Assembly (NCBI GenBank): GCA_023229985.1
Contig: JALNYF010000013.1
Span: 1 to 37,646 of the forward strand
Reading direction: 5' to 3'
Source: Bacteroidales bacterium
GTDB taxonomy: Bacteria > Bacteroidota > Bacteroidia > Bacteroidales > WCHB1-69
Length of the DNA: 37,646 nucleotides
Shown: one piece after another, positions 1 through 7,606 of the stretch
Layout: every line of letters begins with the position of its first letter
Numbering within the stretch: the stretch's first letter is position 1
Program-made: the position numbers and the translations under genes
The notes under the pieces: model-generated
What the model was told of the DNA's origin: nothing
The model's database searches: none
What the model saw: only the letters and a program-made list of their open reading frames with translations

Positions 1-51
1 CATCAGCGATTGCGCTATCAAAATATTAGAGATACTAATGGCTGATTAACC
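1..51 (+). other. Possible 3' tail of an upstream gene
   Basis: The first 51 bases precede the aminotransferase start. Two frames are open from the window edge: one stops at 43-45 and one at 47-49, two bases before the ATG at 52. Either could be the end of an upstream gene in the same operon. The peptides (14 to 15 residues) are too short to identify. No -7 promoter motif is visible here, which fits read-through from upstream. Confidence 0.25.
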
Positions 52-1218
52 ATGAAATATAACTTCGATGAGGTAATCCCCCGACAAAATACGGGAAGTC
101 TGAAATATGACATCAATCTGCAAATTTTTGGCAGTGACGACCTTCTGCCCATGTGGGTCGCCGATATGGACTTCAAAACCCCCGATTTTGTGGTAAATGC
201 CTTGACAAAAAGATTGGAACACCCCATCTTAGGCTACTTCTATCATACTGACGGATTCTACCAATCTATCGTCAATTGGATGTGGAAACGTCACCAATGG
301 AAAATAGAAAAAGAGTGGATAACTTTCGCTCCCGGAATCGTTTCAGGTTTGGCATTCCTGATACAGACCTTTACAAATAATGGCGATAAAATTATCGTGC
401 AACCACCTGTCTATCACCCGTTTTTTGCCGTTATCGAAAAACAGGGACGACAAATTGTCAGAAATCCTTTGATGTTAATTGAAGGCTCTTATCAAATCAA
501 TTTTTCAGATTTGGAAGAAAAATTGAGAGAAGGTGCGAAAATGATGATTATCAGCAATCCGCATAATCCGGTTGGGAGATGTTGGAAATTGGCAGAGTTA
601 AAAGAGATGGCTGAATTGTGTTTGAAATATAACTGCTTGTTAATCAGTGATGAGATACATTCCGATTTGATTATGCGAGGATTTAAACATCTACCGGTGG
701 CTAATATTTCTCCAGAAATTGCTCATCATACGATTACATGCATGGCACCGAGCAAGACTTTCAACATAGCAGGATTGGCAACGTCTGAAATTATTATTTC
801 CAACCCCGAATTACGCCAACAATTTCAACAAAAAATGAATGATGCCGTCCATATCTTAGGTAATGTGTTCGGCGATATAGCGTTGGAAACTGCCTATACA
901 TACGGCGAAGATTGGCTGGAACAACTAATTGATTATCTTATGGATAACGTAAAATATTGCCAAGAATTTATTCAAAGTAATCTGCCAAAACTTCGCACAT
1001 TCGATCACGAGGCAACTTATTTGCTTTGGGTAGATTTTCGGAATTTGGGACTGTCGCACGAGGAACTATGCCACATTTTGGTTCATAAAGCTAAACTCGG
1101 CTTCAACGACGGTCTGATTTTCGGCGAAGAGGGGCGTAATTTTATGCGCATTAATCTGGCATATCCGCGAAGTGTGATTAAAGAGTCAATGAATCGTTTA
1201 CAAAATGCTTTAAAATAA
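52..1218 (+). CDS. MalY/PatB-family PLP aminotransferase (cystathionine beta-lyase type)
   Basis: A 388-residue fold-type I PLP enzyme of the MalY/PatB group, whose members usually act as C-S lyases that split cystathionine or cysteine conjugates to pyruvate, ammonia and a thiol. Visible landmarks: the N-terminal signature around LPMWVADMDF, the glycine-rich cofactor region near APGIVSGL, SNPHNPVGR, the SDEIHSDL segment whose Asp binds the PLP ring nitrogen, and the Schiff-base lysine in APSKTFNIAGL (about K235). Length is normal and there is no signal peptide, so it is cytosolic. The next gene begins six bases after the stop, suggesting co-transcription, though no functional link is obvious. 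Annotation as a plain aminotransferase is the alternative; the MalY/PatB grouping is secure, the substrate is not. Confidence 0.88.
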   Translation: MKYNFDEVIPRQNTGSLKYDINLQIFGSDDLLPMWVADMDFKTPDFVVNALTKRLEHPILGYFYHTDGFYQSIVNWMWKRHQWKIEKEWITFAPGIVSGLAFLIQTFTNNGDKIIVQPPVYHPFFAVIEKQGRQIVRNPLMLIEGSYQINFSDLEEKLREGAKMMIISNPHNPVGRCWKLAELKEMAELCLKYNCLLISDEIHSDLIMRGFKHLPVANISPEIAHHTITCMAPSKTFNIAGLATSEIIISNPELRQQFQQKMNDAVHILGNVFGDIALETAYTYGEDWLEQLIDYLMDNVKYCQEFIQSNLPKLRTFDHEATYLLWVDFRNLGLSHEELCHILVHKAKLGFNDGLIFGEEGRNFMRINLAYPRSVIKESMNRLQNALK

Positions 1219-1224
1219 ATAGTG

Positions 1225-2517
1225 ATGGATATAGAAGCAAAGAAAAAAGCGATCGCTATCCTGGAAAATTCAACGGATAGTAAATTGATTACTCATCTCA
1301 ATGCGTGTGTCCATTGCGGGCTGTGTGGCACAAGCTGCCTCTTTTACAAGACTTTCGACGACCCGCAATTTATGCCCGGGAAAAAAGTAGATTTAGTCGC
1401 TTCTATATACAGAAAATATTGTACTTTTATCGGAAAAGTTGCTCCTAACTTAGTGAATGCCAAAGAATTAAACGACGACATGGTAGCAGAAATGGTGGAT
1501 TCGCTATACGGAGCGTGCACCATGTGCGGACGTTGCGTGAAACATTGCTCCATCGGCGTTGATATCCCCTATATTGTGCACACCGGCAGACAAATGCTCG
1601 CAACAATGGGTTGCGTGCCCAAAACTTTGCAAGCTACCGTTGATGCGGCGGTCACAACCGGCAACAATATGGGAATCCCCGAAGACGAATTTGTGGATAC
1701 CATCCAATGGATGGAAGAAGAAATGCAAGACGATTTGGAAGATAAAAATGCACAAATCCCTTTAAATGAATCGGATAAGAAAATCTTATACACTTTAAAT
1801 CCCCGCGAACCCAAGTTTTTCCCGCTCTCCATTTCGGCTATGGCGAAAGTTTTTTATGCTGCCAAAGAGAGCTGGACATTGTCTTCAAAGATGTATGATG
1901 TAACCAATTACGGCTATTTTTCAGGCAACGATACAGAGGCAAAAGCGATTGCACAAAATATGTATGATGAAGTTAAGAGACTGAACTGCAAAACGTTAGT
2001 ACTTGGCGAGTGCGGTCACGGCACCCGTGCGTTGCGCTGGGAAAGTCCGAATTATATGCACCAATCTCCCGATTTTGAAATGATTCCCTTGGTGGAACTT
2101 ATCGAAGAATACATCAAAAGCGGTCGGATTAAGTTGGATAAAACGCTGAATACGAAGAAATACACCATTCACGACCCATGCAACATTACCCGTAACGGCG
2201 GATTGTTCAATACGTTACGTTTTGTGGTAAAAAGTGCCGTGCCGGAATTGATTGAGATGGATCCTTACGGGAACGAGAACTTCTGTTGTGGCGGCGGCGG
2301 CGGCATGCTGGCAATGAGCGAGTATAATGAGAGACGATTGAAGGTGGGCGGCATTAAAGCGGAACAAATTCGCAAAACCGGCGCCGATGTGGTCATTACA
2401 CCCTGCCATAATTGCGTAGACCAATTGGTGCAAATCAACCACACCTATCAGTTGGGCGTTGAGATTAAATCGGTGGCTGAGGTGGTTGCCGATGCCCTGA
2501 TAATAGAAAATGAATAA
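1225..2517 (+). CDS. (Fe-S)-binding CCG-domain oxidoreductase subunit (HdrD/GlpC/LutA-like)
   Basis: A 430-residue protein with two ferredoxin-type CxxCxxCxxxC motifs near the N-terminus (CVHCGLCGTSC, C28-C38; CTMCGRCVKHC, C98-C108), then a C-terminal half with two cysteine-rich CCG-type segments: one around CGHGTRALRW and DPCNITRNGG with FCCGGGGG, and one at ITPCHNCVDQL. This is the plan of heterodisulfide-reductase D-like, GlpC and LutA subunits, which pass electrons between a dehydrogenase and quinone or thiol partners. No partner subunit (flavoprotein or membrane cytochrome) lies beside it here, so its electron donor is unknown. A GTG at 1222 in the same frame is an alternative start, but the ATG at 1225 is preferred. 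Confidence 0.85.
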   Translation: MDIEAKKKAIAILENSTDSKLITHLNACVHCGLCGTSCLFYKTFDDPQFMPGKKVDLVASIYRKYCTFIGKVAPNLVNAKELNDDMVAEMVDSLYGACTMCGRCVKHCSIGVDIPYIVHTGRQMLATMGCVPKTLQATVDAAVTTGNNMGIPEDEFVDTIQWMEEEMQDDLEDKNAQIPLNESDKKILYTLNPREPKFFPLSISAMAKVFYAAKESWTLSSKMYDVTNYGYFSGNDTEAKAIAQNMYDEVKRLNCKTLVLGECGHGTRALRWESPNYMHQSPDFEMIPLVELIEEYIKSGRIKLDKTLNTKKYTIHDPCNITRNGGLFNTLRFVVKSAVPELIEMDPYGNENFCCGGGGGMLAMSEYNERRLKVGGIKAEQIRKTGADVVITPCHNCVDQLVQINHTYQLGVEIKSVAEVVADALIIENE

Positions 2518-2546
2518 ATTTAACAACAACATTCAATATTTTAAAT

Positions 2547-3803
2547 ATGAAAGATATTTTTGAAAGAATTAAAGCAACACCGGGTCCACTTGGGCAATAT
2601 CAAGCCAATGCAGACGGTTATTTTATGTTTCCGAAATTGGAAGGACCTATTGGTCCCGAAATGCGTTTTAACGGAAAAGAAGTTTTAAATTGGAGTTTGA
2701 ATAACTATTTAGGGTTAGCCAATCTTCCAGAAGTGCGCGAAGCTGACGCACAAGGAGCCAAGGATTTCGGAATGGCTGCCCCAATGGGCGCACGAATGAT
2801 GTCCGGCGATAGCATTTATCACAAAAAATTGGAACAGGATTTGGCAACTTTTGTGGGAAAACCTGCCGGTTATTTGGTTAATTTCGGCTATCAAGCAATG
2901 GTTTCCATTATTGACGTTTTGACCAGCCGCCGCGATGTAATCGTGTATGATTCCGAATCGCACGCCTGCATTATTGACGGTTTAAGATTAAGTTTTGCAA
3001 AACGTTATGTTTTCCAACATAATGATATGGACAGTTTGCGCAAACAATTGGAGCAAGCTACAAAATTGGCTGACGAACAAGGCGGCGGCGTTTTGGTAAT
3101 CACCGAAGGCGTTTTCGGAATGGCAGGCGATTTGGGCAATTTAGCCGGTATCACAGCTTTGAAAAAAGATTTTAAGTTCCGCTTACTCATTGATGATGCG
3201 CACGGTTTTGGCACAATGGGGAAAACCGGTGCGGGCACTGCCGAACATTTCAATTGCATTGATGAGGTGGACGTTTATTTCGCTACTTTTGCGAAGAGTA
3301 TGGCAGGAATTGGTGCATTTGTTGCCTCCGAAAAATTTGTTGTGGACCATCTTCGCTGCAACATGCGCTCGCAAATTTTTGCCAAATCATTGCCTATGCC
3401 GATGGTGATCGGTGCAATGAAAAGATTGGAAATAATCAAAACCCGTCCCGAAATACGCGAAAAATTGTGGACTATTGTGAGAGCTTTGCAAAGCGGTTTG
3501 AAAGCCGACGGTTGTGACTTGGGGAAAACAGAATCGCCCGTTACGCCGGTTTATTTGAAAGGCGGAATTGAAGAAGGGACCAATATTGTGGTGGATTTGC
3601 GCGAAAACTACGGAATTTTCTGCTCCATTGTTGTTTATCCCGTTGTACCTAAGGGAGTTATTATGCTTCGCATCATACCTACCGCTGCCCATACGTTGGA
3701 ACAAGTGGAAAGAACCATTAACGTTTTCAAAGAAGTACGCAAGAAATTGGAAACCGGTTTTTACAATAAACCGATCCCGATGATGAACTTGATTAAAGAA
3801 TAA
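2547..3803 (+). CDS. Alpha-oxoamine synthase family enzyme (serine palmitoyltransferase-like)
   Basis: A 418-residue PLP enzyme of the alpha-oxoamine synthase family (serine palmitoyltransferase, 2-amino-3-ketobutyrate CoA ligase, AONS, ALAS), which condense an amino acid with an acyl thioester and lose CO2. Seen: WSLNNYLGL near the N-terminus, the DSESHACIIDG segment with the His that stacks on PLP, LLIDDAHGFGTMG carrying the PLP Asp and His, and the Schiff-base lysine in TFAKSMAGIG (about K250). The HACIIDG and HNDMDSL stretches resemble the sphingolipid-forming Bacteroidota enzymes more than biotin enzymes, and no biotin genes are near. Plausible products are a sphingoid base or a sulfonolipid (capnine) precursor. 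Substrate assignment is inference. It is the last gene before the terminator at 3845. Confidence 0.75.
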   Translation: MKDIFERIKATPGPLGQYQANADGYFMFPKLEGPIGPEMRFNGKEVLNWSLNNYLGLANLPEVREADAQGAKDFGMAAPMGARMMSGDSIYHKKLEQDLATFVGKPAGYLVNFGYQAMVSIIDVLTSRRDVIVYDSESHACIIDGLRLSFAKRYVFQHNDMDSLRKQLEQATKLADEQGGGVLVITEGVFGMAGDLGNLAGITALKKDFKFRLLIDDAHGFGTMGKTGAGTAEHFNCIDEVDVYFATFAKSMAGIGAFVASEKFVVDHLRCNMRSQIFAKSLPMPMVIGAMKRLEIIKTRPEIREKLWTIVRALQSGLKADGCDLGKTESPVTPVYLKGGIEEGTNIVVDLRENYGIFCSIVVYPVVPKGVIMLRIIPTAAHTLEQVERTINVFKEVRKKLETGFYNKPIPMMNLIKE

Positions 3804-3844
3804 ACCTATTTCTTATCCAACACTTGATGTTGGTAATTCATATT

Positions 3845-3881
3845 AAAAAAACGACACCTTTCACAGATGTCGTTTTTTTTT
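3845..3881 (+). terminator. Rho-independent terminator after the alpha-oxoamine synthase
   Basis: A 12-base A-rich arm ending ACGACA (3845-3856) pairs with TGTCG plus a T run (3868-3879) around an 11-base loop. The 3' arm runs into a T tract, as in an intrinsic terminator. Because both flanks are A and T runs, it could also work from the - strand. It closes the 52-3803 operon. Confidence 0.8.
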
Positions 3882-3896
3882 AATTAAGTATTATTA

Positions 3897-4439
3897 GTGT
3901 CCGGTAAATTGATTTATTACTGTATAGATTCAACATAAAGAAGTCCCTTCAATCCAATATGTTTTTTTTTCAACTTTTCTTTGTCTTGCCAAAGAACTGA
4001 CGCAGCAAGTGAGTGCAAAAGGCAAACTTGTTTGCTTTTGCCGAACTGCAAGGAAGAAAATCTTGATTATAAGTTGCAAAAGAAACGCGCTTTGCCGCTA
4101 CGCAAATTGTTGCTAAAAATTGAAATGTGCAAGCTAAACAGCTCAAACTTGCAACCTGCGGTTGCTTCGAACAGTCGCTGTTTTGACGCTTGCACATTTC
4201 TAATTTTTTTAACGCAACGAATTTGCTAAGGCGGCGGGATTTGTGGCTTCGGTCAGATACATTGCTTCTGCCGGACATTCCACCCACCATGGTAGTCGTG
4301 AAGGCAATTTTATAAGAAATTAAAATCCTTCGGATTTCTTATTCATTCTTCGTAAAGGTAAGCCTAACAAAATATAAACCGCTGTAATTTACTCAATACT
4401 AATAAATTAATCAAAAATATTTATTATTTACCGGACAGC
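3897..4439. repeat. Non-coding element with inverted ends, long copy (IS relic or MITE-like)
   Basis: The stretch opens with GTGTCCGGTAAAT (3897-3909) and closes with its inverse ATTTACCGGACAGC (4426-4439). Just inside the right end, 4383-4410 matches 20525-20552 in the second copy at 27 of 28 bases. The interior holds no convincing gene: the ORFs there are rich in Cys, Lys and Leu, lack family features and fall on a large hairpin. A mobile-element relic or a non-autonomous element is the best reading; the parent IS family cannot be fixed from here. It lies between an operon terminator and the 3' end of the nucleotidyltransferase gene, so it seems to disrupt nothing. Confidence 0.6.
4092..4232. 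repeat. Long imperfect inverted repeat (hairpin) inside the element
   Basis: The core arms GAAATGTGCAAGC (4122-4134) and GCTTGCACATTTC (4188-4200) are perfect complements. Pairing extends outward with small bulges through the A/T-rich flanks and then GCAAATT / AATTTGC to about 4092 and 4232. Inside, AAACAGC (4136-4142) pairs with GCTGTTT (4177-4183) and GCAACC / GGTTGC (4151-4165) forms an apical hairpin. A single strand could therefore fold into one long rod. Confidence 0.7.
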
Positions 4440-4485
4440 AATAATTGCGAAAATACAATTACCAATTCATATTTCCGCTCAAAAA

Positions 4486-4980
4486 TCACAAATATTCTTC
4501 TGGAATCGTGATGCCGAACTTCTCACAAAGTGCTTTCACGTCAGCATCGTCTGTTGGACGGTGAACATAACCGCAATGAAACAGCACCTGCGACGAAGCA
4601 TTGATGCATTTCACTTCGCAATCACCGATTATGCCAATACCCTCAAGAACTTCAAGATTGAATTTTTCATTTTCAAAAATAACATTACCATCGGGTTGAA
4701 AATCAACAAAATGCAAATCAAGTATTCTGTTCTGTGCATCTTTCCACACGGTGTGATTAGATGTCGTATATTCTTCAACAACTTCTTCAAAACCAATTTC
4801 CTTAATCAGTTTTAAAAGTCTTTCTCTGTCATCGTTGCTGACAATCAAGTCTATGTCGTTATGTTCGCGCGATTGCTTTCCCAAGAGGGCATCTACAGCC
4901 CAGCCGCCGTCGAGCCAAATCTGAATGTCGTTCTCTTTCATGAGACAAATAATGTATGAAGCGTCTTGGAGGGTTATCAT
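4486..4980 (-). CDS. Lincosamide/aminoglycoside nucleotidyltransferase-like protein
   Basis: A 164-residue protein with the compact nucleotidyltransferase fold of Lnu(A)/AadD-type enzymes, which adenylylate hydroxyls of lincosamides or aminoglycosides. Seen: WLDGGWAVDALLGK followed by REHNDIDLIV, where the two Asp residues of DID bind metal; then LDLHFVDF (a third acidic position) and a C-terminal SQVLFHCGY segment that matches the SKEAQLLFHSGY region of Lnu proteins. The length is close to Lnu(A) (about 160 residues). Whether it confers resistance is unknown: many chromosomal relatives are of undefined function. It lies next to the repeat element and points towards it, with a -7 motif upstream at 5045-5052. 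Confidence 0.72.
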   Translation of the reverse strand: MITLQDASYIICLMKENDIQIWLDGGWAVDALLGKQSREHNDIDLIVSNDDRERLLKLIKEIGFEEVVEEYTTSNHTVWKDAQNRILDLHFVDFQPDGNVIFENEKFNLEVLEGIGIIGDCEVKCINASSQVLFHCGYVHRPTDDADVKALCEKFGITIPEEYL

Positions 4981-5044
4981 TGTTTTAGATTTTTAAGTAG
5001 AGATTTATGTCGAAAAGATACATTTTTTAAGCAACTTGTTTGTG

Positions 5045-5052
5045 CAAAAGTA
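5045..5052 (-). promoter_or_regulatory. -7 promoter element for the nucleotidyltransferase-like gene
   Basis: The - strand reads TACTTTTG, an exact TAnnTTTG match, about 65 bases upstream of the ATG at 4980. No clear TTTG is seen at the -33 distance. The bases from 5053 to 5195 hold no other recognisable feature. Confidence 0.5.
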
Positions 5053-5195
5053 CGCATTTATTTTTTTCGTTTTTCGCTAATCATCATCAATTTTTATCAC
5101 TATAGTAATTGAACTTATTGATAATCAACATAAAAACCAACAATTTTTATCTCCAAATTACACCACTCCCTGTCTTCAAATCGAGAAAAATCAGG

Positions 5196-5846
5196 CTAAG
5201 ATAAAACCGTCGATAAAAATGCAAAAAAATGGCAGACGGTACCGCCCAGAATGGTCAAATGAAAAAGTCCGTGCCCAAAGGGAATTTTTTTGATCACATA
5301 AAAAACGACACCGCCGCTATAGCTCAAACCACCTGCCAATAAAAACCAGAGAGTGGCGCTGTTAGCTACGCGAATTAGTGGCACAATGGCAATGATTACC
5401 AACCAGCCCATGCAGACGTACAAAATAGCAGAGAGTTTTCGCTCTGATCGTCTGCCCTTGTAAAAAAATAATTTGTAAACAACCCCCACAATTGCCAATG
5501 CCCAGATAATGCCAAACAATGTCCAGCCTAATGCTCCGCGCAAAATGACCAAGGTTAAGGGTGTATAACTACCCGCAATCAGCAGATAAATCATGGAATG
5601 ATCTATGTGGTTCAAGCGTGCTTTCCTGCGCATTTTTTTGGCACTGTGAAACAGCGTAGATGCTAAATAGAGTGCAATCATCGTGGAACCGAAGACACTA
5701 CAACTGACCACTGCCCACACATTGTCGTTCAAGGCAGAAAAAATGATTAAAAGAACGGTGCCGGCAATTGCCAATAAAACTCCCAACCCGTGACTGATGC
5801 TGTTGAAAATTTCTTCCGCTTTAATGAGACGTTTCGATTTTGCCAT
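5196..5846 (-). CDS. Hemolysin III family (PAQR-like) membrane protein
   Basis: A 216-residue integral membrane protein with about seven hydrophobic segments, as in the bacterial hemolysin III/TrhA branch of the PAQR superfamily. Conserved positions seen: NSISHGLG near the N-terminus, STLFHS, the HIDHSMIYLLIAGSYTP stretch, and the C-terminal FGHGLFHLTILGGTVCHF with the histidines of the metal site. TrhA proteins influence membrane lipid/energy state and PAQR relatives can be hydrolases; haemolytic activity is an old name and not established for most members. It stands alone: 215 bases separate it from the nucleotidyltransferase gene and 139 from mgsA. Confidence 0.88.
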   Translation of the reverse strand: MAKSKRLIKAEEIFNSISHGLGVLLAIAGTVLLIIFSALNDNVWAVVSCSVFGSTMIALYLASTLFHSAKKMRRKARLNHIDHSMIYLLIAGSYTPLTLVILRGALGWTLFGIIWALAIVGVVYKLFFYKGRRSERKLSAILYVCMGWLVIIAIVPLIRVANSATLWFLLAGGLSYSGGVVFYVIKKIPFGHGLFHLTILGGTVCHFFAFLSTVLS

Positions 5847-5985
5847 ATTGGTTATTTTGAGTGCAACATAACGCTCAACAACACACTTTTGTTGTTTGCG
5901 TATGTATTTCTATGCGAAAAAAAAGAAAAATAGTGAAATAACTATTCATTAATGTAGAAAAGAAGGCACTATCTTTGTTTTAAAA

Positions 5986-6465
5986 TCACTGTTTGTGTTT
6001 CAAATCGCGAGTTGCGTAAGTTTCGTAGCTATAAATTTTATGTTGGTAATTCTCGTTTTCAAATAGTTCGGAGGAAATAATAAAATCAGCGGTAGCACGG
6101 CAACAGGCAGTGGGCACATTATAAAGTACCGTAATTCTGAGAAGTGCCTTCACATCCACATCATGCGGTTGCTGCGTCATGGGATCCCAAAAGAAAAACA
6201 TGAAATCTATTTTGCCTTCTGCCACCAAAGCTCCCATTTGTTGGTCGCCGCCCAATGGTCCCGAATTCAGCCGCATTACTCGGATATAATCACGTGATTC
6301 AGGCTCAATTCCACGATTAATTTCCTCTTCTACCAATTTGCCCGTTGTGCCGGTACAAATTAAATGATGCTTTTTGAGTTTAGCTTTATTAAAAGCTACC
6401 CACTCCACTAAATCATCTTTGCAACTGTCGTGGGCAACTAAAGCAATATTATACTTTATCTTCAT
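5986..6465 (-). CDS. mgsA: Methylglyoxal synthase
   Basis: A 159-residue cytosolic enzyme that converts dihydroxyacetone phosphate to methylglyoxal and phosphate, a bypass of lower glycolysis used under phosphate limitation or sugar stress. Seen: IALVAHD (H12), CTGTTG phosphate loop, SGPLGGDQQ with the catalytic Asp (D74), and FFWDPMTQQPHDVDVKALLR with D94, H101 and D104, matching the E. coli active-site set. The start at 6465 begins the family-typical MKIKYNIALVAHD; the longer ORF would add 34 residues that are out-of-frame lspA sequence. It overlaps the end of lspA by 17 bases, so translation is probably coupled. Confidence 0.93.
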   Translation of the reverse strand: MKIKYNIALVAHDSCKDDLVEWVAFNKAKLKKHHLICTGTTGKLVEEEINRGIEPESRDYIRVMRLNSGPLGGDQQMGALVAEGKIDFMFFFWDPMTQQPHDVDVKALLRITVLYNVPTACCRATADFIISSELFENENYQHKIYSYETYATRDLKHKQ

Positions 6466-7075
6466 TGTTAAAAACTTGATTATCTGATAATTCTGGTTGA
6501 ACTTTTTTGTCTTGTTTAAAATCTCGAAAGAATCTTTTATTAAAACAGAGCATTCCGATAACGCCAACCGTTACGCAACTATCGGCAATATTGAAAATGG
6601 CAGGGAAAAAATAAGCACCACCAAAATATGGCACCCAATCGGGAATCAAAAAAAGTTTAACGTAAAACATATCTACAACGCGTCCATACATAAAGGGGGC
6701 ATAATCGAAATAAATTCCATAAAATGCCGAATCAATAATATTTCCGAGCGCGCCGGCAATAATCAGTGACAAAATGCAGGTGGTAATGAGGTCAATTTGA
6801 TTTTTTTTAATTTTTTGAATAAAGAAATAAATCAAATAACCGACTACCGCGATTCGAACTAATGATAGCATCAGTTTACCGAAATTTTCTCCGAAGCTGA
6901 TGCCAAAAGCCATTCCTTCATTTTCAATAAAATGCAGGTTCAACCAATCTCCACACAAGGAAATGGTTTCGCCAAAGTCCATATTCGTTCTAACCCAAAT
7001 TTTGAGAATTTGGTCTAAAAAAATAAATACAAGAACAATAGCAATGGCTGTGATTGAATAGGTCTTCTTTTTCAC
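6449..7075 (-). CDS. lspA: Lipoprotein signal peptidase (signal peptidase II)
   Basis: A 208-residue inner-membrane aspartyl protease that cleaves prolipoproteins at the lipobox after lipidation; the window encodes several likely substrates. Hydrophobic helices lie near residues 7-25, 68-86 and 96-115 and near 155-175. Conserved motifs: FLDQILKIWV, HFIENEGMAFG, GALGNIIDS, GRVVDMFY with catalytic D135, and FNIADSCVTVG with catalytic D165. The two Asp motifs are further apart than in E. coli owing to an inserted loop, which also makes the protein longer than the usual 160-170 residues, as is common in Bacteroidota. It follows the DksA-like gene by three bases and overlaps mgsA. Confidence 0.93.
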   Translation of the reverse strand: MKKKTYSITAIAIVLVFIFLDQILKIWVRTNMDFGETISLCGDWLNLHFIENEGMAFGISFGENFGKLMLSLVRIAVVGYLIYFFIQKIKKNQIDLITTCILSLIIAGALGNIIDSAFYGIYFDYAPFMYGRVVDMFYVKLFLIPDWVPYFGGAYFFPAIFNIADSCVTVGVIGMLCFNKRFFRDFKQDKKVQPELSDNQVFNNEDKV

Positions 7076-7078
7076 AAA

Positions 7079-7462
7079 CTATTTTTTACTGTTCAACTTA
7101 GCATCTATTGATAAAGTAGCATGAGGTACGCTTTTCAATCTCTCTTTTGGAATCAGTTTCCCGGTTACACGGCAAATTCCATAAGTTTTGTTTTCAATAC
7201 GTACCAATGCAGCTTCCAAGTTTTTAATGTACTTGTCCAAGCGGGAAGCCATTTGTGCATTTTCTTCTTTTGCCAATGACTGACTGCCTTCTTCAAGAAC
7301 CTTAAAGGTGGGTGAAGTGTCCATCGTATCATTTCCGGTATTGTTACATGCATTCAAATAGACTTCAATCCCTTCGCGAGCTTCGGCTAACTTACCTTCT
7401 ATGATGTGTCTAAATTCCTCTAATTCCTCGTCGGAATAGCGATCCATATTAGTCTCTTCCAT
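7079..7462 (-). CDS. DksA/TraR-type regulator with a degenerate zinc finger
   Basis: A 127-residue protein with an N-terminal helical coiled-coil region (about residues 8-90, rich in Glu, Lys and Leu) and a C-terminal DksA/TraR finger-like segment, YGICRVTGKLIPKERLKSVPHATLSI. In canonical DksA this region is CxxC...CxxC; here only the first Cys remains, the others being Thr, His and Thr. The fold is probably kept without zinc, as is common in Bacteroidota homologues. DksA-type proteins enter the RNA polymerase secondary channel; whether this one does so is inference. It is the first gene of the dksA-like/lspA/mgsA operon, with a -7 element at 7490. Confidence 0.85.
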   Translation of the reverse strand: MEETNMDRYSDEELEEFRHIIEGKLAEAREGIEVYLNACNNTGNDTMDTSPTFKVLEEGSQSLAKEENAQMASRLDKYIKNLEAALVRIENKTYGICRVTGKLIPKERLKSVPHATLSIDAKLNSKK

Positions 7463-7489
7463 AATTTATTGTATTTAAAAAATGAACGG

Positions 7490-7497
7490 CAAAGATA
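7490..7497 (-). promoter_or_regulatory. -7 promoter element for the dksA-like/lspA/mgsA operon
   Basis: The - strand reads TATCTTTG, an exact TAnnTTTG match, about 28 bases upstream of the ATG at 7462. That leaves a short leader of about 20 bases. No matching -33 TTTG is seen. Confidence 0.65.
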
Positions 7498-7557
7498 GTA
7501 AATTTTAAGCTACATTACTACGTTTTTTTTAAAAAAATATAAATCGTTTTTTATTTT

Positions 7558-7588
7558 CTTGAAAAGAAATGAAAATCACGTATTTTTG
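7558..7588 (+). promoter_or_regulatory. Promoter (-33/-7) of the tRNA nucleotidyltransferase gene
   Basis: CTTG at 7558-7561, then 19 bases, then TATTTTTG at 7581-7588: the Bacteroidota TTTG-N19-TAnnTTTG pattern with one mismatch in the -33 box. It lies inside the longest version of the downstream ORF and so argues for the start at 7607. Confidence 0.7.
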
Positions 7589-7606
7589 CAGATATTTTTG
7601 GAAAGC

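Noticed and set aside
4151..4165. Short repeats that might suggest a CRISPR
   Set aside because: They are single palindromic arms, not regularly spaced direct repeats; no cas genes are present.
3970..4290. ORFs of 82 and 106 codons on both strands of the long repeat element
   Set aside because: They lie on the hairpin, are rich in Cys, Lys and Leu, lack any domain pattern, and mirror each other because of the inverted repeat.
5876..5900. CAACAA/TTGTTG inverted repeat upstream of the hemolysin III gene
   Set aside because: Short, low in complexity, not followed by a T tract, and not repeated elsewhere.
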